Shown here: positions 57,915 to 64,000 of the stretch, in pieces
How the letters are laid out: every line of letters begins with the position of its first letter
Numbering within the stretch: position 1 is the stretch's first letter
Source of the DNA: Clostridiales bacterium
GTDB taxonomy: Bacteria > Bacillota > Clostridia > Peptostreptococcales > Anaerovoracaceae
DNA: 64,000 nucleotides
NCBI GenBank assembly: GCA_015058205.1
Contig: SVCS01000001.1
Location: 3,577 to 67,576, forward strand
Reading direction: 5' to 3'
Notes under the pieces: model-generated
Seen by the model: only the letters and a program-made list of their open reading frames with translations
Databases searched by the model: none
Told to the model about the DNA's origin: nothing
Translations under genes and position numbers: made by a program

Positions 57915-58394
57915 ATGAGTTTTTTAGATGTATTCAAAGAAAAAGCAGGTCTGGCGAAAGAGAAGGCTGCTTCTATGGAAGTGACCGCAGTGGCGAAAGA
58001 CAAAGCGACAGAAGCAATAGACAAAGCAGCAGAGGTCAAGGACAAAGCGACAGAAGTGAAGGATAAGTTCGCGCCTGCAATCAAGGATCTAACAGCGGAA
58101 GCCGGTATTTTGGCGAAGGAGGCCGAGTCAGAGCTGAAGATGCTCGCAGACCAGGGCAAAAGCAAGGCGAAGGAACAGGCAGAGAGAGCCAAAGGCATAA
58201 GCAAAAGCGGCGGCATCATGGCGCTCATGAAGAAGCCTGATGAAGATGACATTATCGCCCTCAGCAAGAAGGCCAGAAAGAAAGCAAACAAGCTTGAGAA
58301 AAAAGCAGCCAAACTCGAGAAAAAGCTTAAGAAGATTGAGAAGAAACAGATCAAGCACCTTAAGAAACTGGAGAAGGCGAACAAAGGAGAATAA
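57915..58394 (+). CDS. LEA-like / amphipathic-repeat hypothetical protein
   Basis: Repeats such as VAKDKATEAIDKAAEVKDKATEVKDKFAPAIKD and Lys-rich KKARKKANKLEKKAAKLEKKLKKIEKK; RBS agagg upstream. Confidence 0.65.
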   Translation: MSFLDVFKEKAGLAKEKAASMEVTAVAKDKATEAIDKAAEVKDKATEVKDKFAPAIKDLTAEAGILAKEAESELKMLADQGKSKAKEQAERAKGISKSGGIMALMKKPDEDDIIALSKKARKKANKLEKKAAKLEKKLKKIEKKQIKHLKKLEKANKGE

Positions 58395-58410
58395 GGAGCA
58401 AGGGTAACGG

Positions 58411-59178
58411 ATGGACGTTGAACACTTAAAGAGAAAGCTCGAAAAGGAAATACGCGGCGCCGTTGAACAGTTCCAGGAGAGAGAGGATATCACATGCCGG
58501 TTCGGCGAACCGGTCATAGGCTACGTCAGTGTCGATGACGTGCGTTTTGATATGCTTTTCGCCAGAGGATTCAATGGTCACCCGAGAGAAATATACCGTC
58601 CCGGCAGAACTATCATTTTGTACTACCTTCCTTTTGAAGAGGACATCGTAAAGGCGAATGAAGAGAGTGAGGCGCCGACAGAAGAATGGGTGCGCAGCTA
58701 TTATGAATCTCTTTGGCTTGCCATGGCGGTCAATCAGACCATAAGGCAGGTCATCGTCGGCCAGGGAAGACTCATTTCAAACCTGAGCAACATGGTTGCT
58801 TGGGATGATGAACATTGCCGTGAAGACTGGTCATATAAATTCGCAGCGGCAATTGCCGGAATGGGAGAAATGGGTCCGGCCGGTTCATTTCATATGAATG
58901 GGAAATACGGCGGGCGTGTCGGGGGAATGATCACCGACGGCATGTATGCAGATAAACCGCTGATGATGGAAGGTGAAGAACTGCAGAAGGCACTCGAACA
59001 GCTCATCGAACCATGCCTGCATGAAGGCCCTTGCAGTGAAGAAATGATTGCGGTTTGCCCGGGCGGGGCAATCACCGCAGAAGGCATTGACAGAATAAAG
59101 TGCAGCGCATACTGCAGAACATTGAATGAAACGACGCCTGTTCCGGAAGTATGCGGCAAATGCTTTAGATTCAAATAA
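58411..59178 (+). CDS. Epoxyqueuosine reductase (QueG/COG1600)-like 4Fe-4S protein
   Basis: WSYKFAAAIAGMGEMGPAGSFHMNGKYGGRVGGMITDG resembles the QueG core; C-terminal CLHEGPC...CPGGAIT...CSAYC...CGKC cysteine motifs. Confidence 0.6.
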   Translation: MDVEHLKRKLEKEIRGAVEQFQEREDITCRFGEPVIGYVSVDDVRFDMLFARGFNGHPREIYRPGRTIILYYLPFEEDIVKANEESEAPTEEWVRSYYESLWLAMAVNQTIRQVIVGQGRLISNLSNMVAWDDEHCREDWSYKFAAAIAGMGEMGPAGSFHMNGKYGGRVGGMITDGMYADKPLMMEGEELQKALEQLIEPCLHEGPCSEEMIAVCPGGAITAEGIDRIKCSAYCRTLNETTPVPEVCGKCFRFK

Positions 59179-59187
59179 CAGACAATC

Positions 59188-60354
59188 ATGAACGCAGCAG
59201 AACTGAACGAAATCATCAAATCCATAAAGCCTGCCGACAGGCAGGCTATTATAAACGCAAAAGCAAGACAGGACACGCTAGCGAAGCCACCGGGATCCCT
59301 GGGCGGTCTAGAGGAGATTTCCATTAGAATCGCCGGTATGACAGGGAAAGAAATCAACAGGATCGGCAAAGGCTGCGTGGCTGTCTTTTGTGCGGACAAC
59401 GGTGTTGTAAGGGAAGGCGTTGCTTCTGCACCACAGTCGGTCACAAGAGCGCAGACAATGAACTTCACAAGAAGGCTGACGGGTGTCGGGGCCCTTGCCA
59501 GAAGCTATGACAGTGAGATTCTGATTGTCGACGTAGGTGTGAAAGATCCGATTCCGAAGGAACTGTATTCTCAGGTTCCCCTTGAAGACACACATAAGAT
59601 CATCAATAGACGGCTGAGGAAGGCCGGGGAAACGGACAACATTGCCGAAGGCCCGGCCATGACAAAAGAAGAAGCACTGGAAGCCATCGCAGCAGGACTT
59701 GAAATGGCTGACGCCGTATCCGGAGAAGGATTCAGTATTATGGGCGTCGGAGAAATGGGTATCGGGAACACCACCACCAGCGCGGCAGTTCTGTCCGCGA
59801 TTACTGGCAAGCCGGCAGAATACACCGTCGGAAGAGGCGGCGGCGTCAATGATGCCGGATTCGCAAGAAAAAAGGAGATCGTTGATCAAGTATCTGCGAA
59901 ATACCGGACGGCAGGCGGTGTTTTGAGCGCCCCGGAGGATGTAAGAACAGATCAAATGATAGAAGTCCTTGCCGGCATGAGCGGTTTTGATATCTGCGCC
60001 ATGACAGGAGCCTTCCTGGGAGCAGCAGCTAACAGGATGCCGGTTGTGATAGATGGATATATTTCCGCAGTGGCAGCATTGGCAGCCTTTACGCTTGCGC
60101 CTGCTGCCGCAGATTATATGATCGCTTCACATAAATCTTTTGAGAAAGGATACACCTTGGCCATAGAAACACTGGGACTCAAACCGTTCCTTTCTCTGGA
60201 CATGAGACTCGGGGAGGGAAGCGGCTGTCCGATCGCATTCAGTATCATAAGAGGAGCTTGTGATGTGATGGCGGACATGGCAACTTTTGATGAGGCCGAA
60301 ATCAACGATGAGTATCTCGAAGAAATAAGACAGGAAGAAAAGTTTCAGAAATAA
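59188..60354 (+). CDS. cobT: Nicotinate-nucleotide-dimethylbenzimidazole phosphoribosyltransferase CobT
   Basis: LAKPPGSLGGLEEISIRIAGMTG; GEMGIGNTTTSAAVLSAITG; LRLGEGSG-type MRLGEGSGCPIAF. Confidence 0.95.
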   Translation: MNAAELNEIIKSIKPADRQAIINAKARQDTLAKPPGSLGGLEEISIRIAGMTGKEINRIGKGCVAVFCADNGVVREGVASAPQSVTRAQTMNFTRRLTGVGALARSYDSEILIVDVGVKDPIPKELYSQVPLEDTHKIINRRLRKAGETDNIAEGPAMTKEEALEAIAAGLEMADAVSGEGFSIMGVGEMGIGNTTTSAAVLSAITGKPAEYTVGRGGGVNDAGFARKKEIVDQVSAKYRTAGGVLSAPEDVRTDQMIEVLAGMSGFDICAMTGAFLGAAANRMPVVIDGYISAVAALAAFTLAPAAADYMIASHKSFEKGYTLAIETLGLKPFLSLDMRLGEGSGCPIAFSIIRGACDVMADMATFDEAEINDEYLEEIRQEEKFQK

Positions 60355-60381
60355 GAAAAGAATATTCGATAGATAACAGGG

Positions 60382-61173
60382 ATGAAATACGTTAGAGGAT
60401 TTTTAATGGCATGGGGAATGTTCTGTTGGATACCATGCCCTTATAAAGAGTGGAGGATGGAAGACCGCAAGGCGCAGGTAGTCATGCTGCCTCTTGTTGG
60501 CGCGCTCATCGGCATTGTTCTTTGCCTTTGCTGGTGGCTGCTCAGAATCATCGGCTGCGGCAGTTTCCTGAGCGGCGCCCTCCTAACCGGTGCTTATTTC
60601 CTTCTGACAGGATTCATCCATGTGGATGGGTTCATGGATTGCAGTGATGCCATCATGCCAAGACATCCGCAGATGGAAGAACGGCGCAGAATTCTGAAGG
60701 ACCCTCATACGGGAGCGTTTGCAGTGATTTGCCTTTGCATTATGCTTCTTGTGTTTACAGGAGCGATGGCTGAGATTGTGCCGCACTTCAGTCTCAAAAG
60801 CTGCAGCCTCCTCGTCGTGATCTTCACAGCGTCCAGAACCGTAAGCGCGTTGGAAGTCATCATGAGAACGCCGATGGAGACAAGTCAGTACAGTCAGCTG
60901 GGCGTACCGGGCAAAGCCTCGGAAACGATTCCGGCAATTGTCATTCTGATTGTTTTCCTAGGAGCCAGCGAACTGATTATGGCAGACTTCAGATGGTGGG
61001 CGCTGATTGCAGAACTGCGCAGCAACATTATCGTACTTACTGTTATGGTGGCGGCTTTTATCACCTGCAGCTATGACTGCCGGAAACTCGGCGGAATGAA
61101 CGGAGATATTTCGGGGCATATGATCACCATATCTGAATTATTCGGCGTTTTGGTGATGGCGCTGATTATATAG
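60382..61173 (+). CDS. cobS: Adenosylcobinamide-GDP ribazoletransferase CobS
   Basis: GFIHVDGFMDCSDAIMP...RRRILKDPHTGAFAVI; multi-TM; between cobT and cobU. Confidence 0.93.
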   Translation: MKYVRGFLMAWGMFCWIPCPYKEWRMEDRKAQVVMLPLVGALIGIVLCLCWWLLRIIGCGSFLSGALLTGAYFLLTGFIHVDGFMDCSDAIMPRHPQMEERRRILKDPHTGAFAVICLCIMLLVFTGAMAEIVPHFSLKSCSLLVVIFTASRTVSALEVIMRTPMETSQYSQLGVPGKASETIPAIVILIVFLGASELIMADFRWWALIAELRSNIIVLTVMVAAFITCSYDCRKLGGMNGDISGHMITISELFGVLVMALII

Positions 61174-61182
61174 GAAGAAGAA

Positions 61183-61749
61183 ATGAATGTATTGATAAGT
61201 GGTGGATGTAAAAACGGGAAATCCATGTATGCCCAGCAGATCGCGTCAGAACTTGCGACCTGCGGGCCGCTTTATTATATCGCCACCATGATTCCTCACG
61301 ATGAAGAGGACAGGGCGAGGATCCGGCGGCATCTCAAAGAGAGAGAAGGATGGGGATTTGAGACCCTTGAACAGGGGAGAAATATTGCGGCGCTCATAGA
61401 CAAAGCGGATGTAGACCTTAAGGGGAGTTTCCTTTTGGACAGCGTTACTGCCGTCCTTGAAAACGAGATGTTCCCGGTTGCGCTGAAAAATGGACACATT
61501 GAATTTCTCGGAGAAGATGAAGATGCACCTGAACGGGTCAGAAGAGACCTTGTTGCCTTTGCATCTGCTGTGAAGGAGGCCGGTGGCTCAGTGGTGTTCG
61601 TCTCAGACGGCATATATGGCGACAAAGGCGGCTACAGTTCATCGACAGAGCATTACAGGCGTGCGCTGGCGGACGCAGACAGGGCTTTGGCCAGGGTGTG
61701 CGACAGAGTCATAGAAGTCACTTACAGAATCACAGAGGAGTGGAAATGA
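61183..61749 (+). CDS. cobU: Adenosylcobinamide kinase/guanylyltransferase CobU
   Basis: MNVLISGGCKNGKSMYAQQIA P-loop; IATM...RARIRRHLKEREGWGFETLE with candidate guanylylation His. Confidence 0.85.
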   Translation: MNVLISGGCKNGKSMYAQQIASELATCGPLYYIATMIPHDEEDRARIRRHLKEREGWGFETLEQGRNIAALIDKADVDLKGSFLLDSVTAVLENEMFPVALKNGHIEFLGEDEDAPERVRRDLVAFASAVKEAGGSVVFVSDGIYGDKGGYSSSTEHYRRALADADRALARVCDRVIEVTYRITEEWK

Positions 61750-62117
61750 TATTAGTATTTGGCGGAGCCTATCAGGGGAAGACAGATTATGCGCTGCAGG
61801 AGTTTGGAGCGGAAACAGTCTGCGATATATCCGAGGCGGGGGAACCGGATTTCAGCAAGGATATCGTAACAGGCATAGAAGGCTTCGTGTTAAGATGCAT
61901 CGAGCAGGGCATTGAGCCTGCGGAATACTTCGCGTCCCGGCAGAGCAAGTGGAAGGACAGCATCCTAATCGTTACGGATGTATCACAGGGCGTGGTCCCG
62001 ATAGACAGCAAAGTCAGAGCAGCGAGAGAAGCCAACGGAAGGCTCATGATTTATCTGGCAAAGGAGGCAGATCAGGTTCACAGAGTTTTCTGCGGCATAG
62101 GAAAGAGGATCAAATGA
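61746..62117 (+). CDS. CobU-like short paralog (123 aa)
   Basis: MILVFGGAYQGKTDYALQEFG P-loop; C-terminal LIVTDVSQGVVPIDSKVRAAREANGRLMIYLAKEADQVHRVFCGIGKRIK matches CobU C-terminus; lacks the central His segment. Confidence 0.78.
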   Translation: MILVFGGAYQGKTDYALQEFGAETVCDISEAGEPDFSKDIVTGIEGFVLRCIEQGIEPAEYFASRQSKWKDSILIVTDVSQGVVPIDSKVRAAREANGRLMIYLAKEADQVHRVFCGIGKRIK

Positions 62118-62734
62118 AGTCAAAGATAGTGCTGATCAGGCACGGTATTACAGAAGGAAATGAGATGCATATGTACTACGGCAGCACAGATGTATCTCTG
62201 TCTGAGCGGGGGAAGCATCTGCTTGAGAAGCAGAGAGACGAGGGGCTTTATCCGATTTCAGAGACTGCACAGTTTTTTACGACGGGCATGTTGAGAACAG
62301 AACAGACGCTGCGCATTGTTTACGGCGACAGGGAACATGGCGTCATTGAAGACCTTAAGGAACTGGACTTCGGTGAATTTGAGATGCGCACATATGAAGA
62401 GCTCAACAGTGTTCCCGAGTATCAGAAGTGGATCACGGCAGAGGATACCGGGAAGGCGCCTCCGGGAGGAGAGAGCATAGATGGTTTTACACAGAGGATC
62501 AGGAGAGGCTTTGACGAGCTAACGATCAGGAACGAACTGTATATGCTGAAGCTCAGAAACCACAGAAAAGAAGCCATGACCATATGTATCTGCCATGGCG
62601 GAGTCATCTCCGGAATCATGGATTACATATGGCCGGGGGAATATAAAAATTTCTTCGAGTGGATCCCGGATCCGGGGCATGGATACGTACTCCTTGTAGA
62701 AGATGGCTCGTTCAAAGGGTATGAACAATTCTAA
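62114..62734 (+). CDS. Histidine phosphatase family protein, probable alpha-ribazole phosphatase (CobC-like)
   Basis: MKSKIVLIRHGITEGNEMHMYYG RHG motif; LDFGEFEMRTYEEL; CICHGGVISGIM; ATGA overlap with the CobU-like gene. Confidence 0.82.
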   Translation: MKSKIVLIRHGITEGNEMHMYYGSTDVSLSERGKHLLEKQRDEGLYPISETAQFFTTGMLRTEQTLRIVYGDREHGVIEDLKELDFGEFEMRTYEELNSVPEYQKWITAEDTGKAPPGGESIDGFTQRIRRGFDELTIRNELYMLKLRNHRKEAMTICICHGGVISGIMDYIWPGEYKNFFEWIPDPGHGYVLLVEDGSFKGYEQF

Positions 62735-62751
62735 TGATAGGAGAATGATAG

Positions 62752-62778
62752 AATCCAGCAGTTCTGCTGGATTTTTTA
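62752..62778 (+). terminator. Intrinsic terminator after cobalamin cluster
   Basis: AATCCAGCAG-TT-CTGCTGGATT-TTTTATT, 10-bp stem. Confidence 0.9.
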
Positions 62779-62902
62779 TTGCTGTCGTGAAGTCTGAAAA
62801 GGGCTTGATATGCCTGTTACCTTAGCATATTTTAAGAAAATACGGGCGCTATCTATGATAGAATGCTTACAAGATATGGAAATATGATAGGAGAAAACTA
62901 CC

Positions 62903-63559
62903 ATGAATAACGAAAACAAGAAAAAAGTAATCACAATCAGCCGTGAATACGGAAGCGGCGGAAGACTTATCGGCAAACGTCTTGCGGAGAAACTCGGGAT
63001 TCCATATTACGACAGAGACACTATCAACGAGAGAATCTCCCAGGAATCCGGCTATGATAAGGAGATGTTTGCGGGACAGGAGAAGAAGGCGAAGAACAGC
63101 TTCCTTTACAGCCTTGCGTCCGCTATGGGCACAGGTGAAGCAGGTCCGGAATCCCTCAGCTTGAACGAGAGACTCTTCCTGGCACAGTTTGACACCATCC
63201 GCAAGATTGCGGAGGAAGGTTCCTGTGTTATCGTCGGAAGATGCGCAGACTATATTCTGAGAGGACTTCCGTATGCAACCAATATCTTCATCTATGCAGA
63301 AGAAGCTGACAAGATCAAGAGAGCTGTTGAAGAGTACGGTGATGACCCTGATCAGGTGAGAAAAATCATGAGAAGCGCTGACAAGGCAAGAGCGAACTAC
63401 TATGCGTACCATACAGGACGCAAGTGGGGAGACCATGTCAACTTCAACCTTTCGCTGGACAGCGGATATCTTGAACTGGAAGATGCAGTGGATTTGATTA
63501 TTGCCTATACAGAGAAGCAGATCTGGAGAGAGTCAACGTTAGATGATGAACAGTATTAA
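62903..63559 (+). CDS. Cytidylate kinase-like family protein
   Basis: KKVITISREYGSGGRLIGKRLAEKLGIPYYDRDTINERIS; CVIVGRCADYIL. Confidence 0.88.
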   Translation: MNNENKKKVITISREYGSGGRLIGKRLAEKLGIPYYDRDTINERISQESGYDKEMFAGQEKKAKNSFLYSLASAMGTGEAGPESLSLNERLFLAQFDTIRKIAEEGSCVIVGRCADYILRGLPYATNIFIYAEEADKIKRAVEEYGDDPDQVRKIMRSADKARANYYAYHTGRKWGDHVNFNLSLDSGYLELEDAVDLIIAYTEKQIWRESTLDDEQY

Positions 63560-64000
63560 AATTCTCAGCATAGCAATTTCATTAATGGTGGCAGTAACCT
63601 TTATGCCGATAACAGGGCAGATCGCTTTTGCCGATGAGCAAGAGGTTTCTTTTAGTGCTTCCGGTCAGGTAACAGGGCTCAAGCAGTCCGCCGCCGCATA
63701 CAAAAGCGTAACGATCAAATGGAACGCATATCAGGGTGCGCAAGGTTATGAAGTATACCGAGCGGACAAGAAGTCCGGCAAGTATAAGAGGATCAAGACG
63801 CTGACAGGATGTACCTTCAAGGATAGCGGTAATAAGAAACTGGGCAAGAAGAAGTACTACAAGGTACGCGCATTCGCTACGGTCGATTCTGTTAAGGTCT
63901 ATTCCAGAAACAGCGGCATTCTGAGTGCTGCACCTAGGTTGGGGACACCTGTTGGGCTGACTTCAAAAGGAGGCACCGGAAGGGTTGTCATCAAGTGGAA
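63543..64000 (+). CDS. Exported fibronectin type III-like domain protein, N-terminal part (runs off window)
   Basis: Open frame from ATG 63543: MMNSIKILSIAISLMVAVTFMPITGQIAFADEQEVSFSASGQVTGLKQSAAAYKSVTIKWNAYQGAQGYEVYRADKKSGKYKRIKTLTG...; not in ORF track because it has no stop. Confidence 0.75.
   Translation, partial: MMNSIKILSIAISLMVAVTFMPITGQIAFADEQEVSFSASGQVTGLKQSAAAYKSVTIKWNAYQGAQGYEVYRADKKSGKYKRIKTLTGCTFKDSGNKKLGKKKYYKVRAFATVDSVKVYSRNSGILSAAPRLGTPVGLTSKGGTGRVVIKW

Noticed and set aside
59179-59187. Cobalamin riboswitch for the cob cluster
   Set aside because: Intergenic gaps before cobT and the upstream QueG-like gene are about 10-16 nt, too short for a riboswitch.
1-64000. CRISPR arrays, transposons, prophage, tRNA/rRNA genes
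   Set aside because: No spaced direct repeats, transposase/integrase ORFs, phage structural genes or cloverleaf-like sequences recognised; coding density leaves little room.

Overview
The window is a chromosomal origin region, most likely from a Clostridia/Eubacteriales-type Firmicute; this placement is inferred from gene content and order. Genes left of ~24 kb are all on the minus strand. Genes right of it are almost all on the plus strand, so transcription diverges from dnaA/oriC. Left arm, read outward from the origin: rpmH-rnpA-yidD-yidC-jag-mnmE-mnmG-rsmG, parA-parB with two parS sites, a CofE-like F420_ligase-domain gene, a histidine-degradation operon (hutH-hutU-hutI-fchA-ftcD-gntR), then a complete histidine-biosynthesis operon (hisD-Z-G-C-B-H-A-F-I, the last truncated at the window edge). 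Right arm: dnaA-dnaN-recF-gyrB-gyrA-trpS-MFS, a three-gene minus-strand island (plsC, DUF2148, degenerate shikimate-kinase-like), a nucleotidyltransferase, a glucosaminidase, rpsF-ssb-rpsR, a soluble GdpP-like gene, rplI-dnaB-dnaD-like, a large coiled-coil/TM/LysM/G5/M23 protein, divIC-like, rsmA, an LTA-synthase-like gene, tadA, ispE, a second FCD-type gntR, a phosphohexomutase, larE, hup, a cobalamin nucleotide-loop cluster and a cytidylate-kinase-like gene. I see no CRISPR array, transposon, prophage, tRNA or rRNA. The items most worth a second look are: (1) a DnaD-like protein whose C-terminus looks like the N-terminal zinc domain of a DnaC/DnaI helicase loader, with no AAA+ ATPase following; (2) the overlapping next gene, which joins a very long charged cytoplasmic coiled coil to an extracytoplasmic M23 peptidase; (3) a shikimate-kinase-like protein with a destroyed P-loop; (4) a GdpP without membrane segments; (5) a tandem CobU pair with complementary motif losses; (6) a parS nested in a terminator-like structure; and (7) a DnaA-trio-type unwinding element between dnaA and dnaN.
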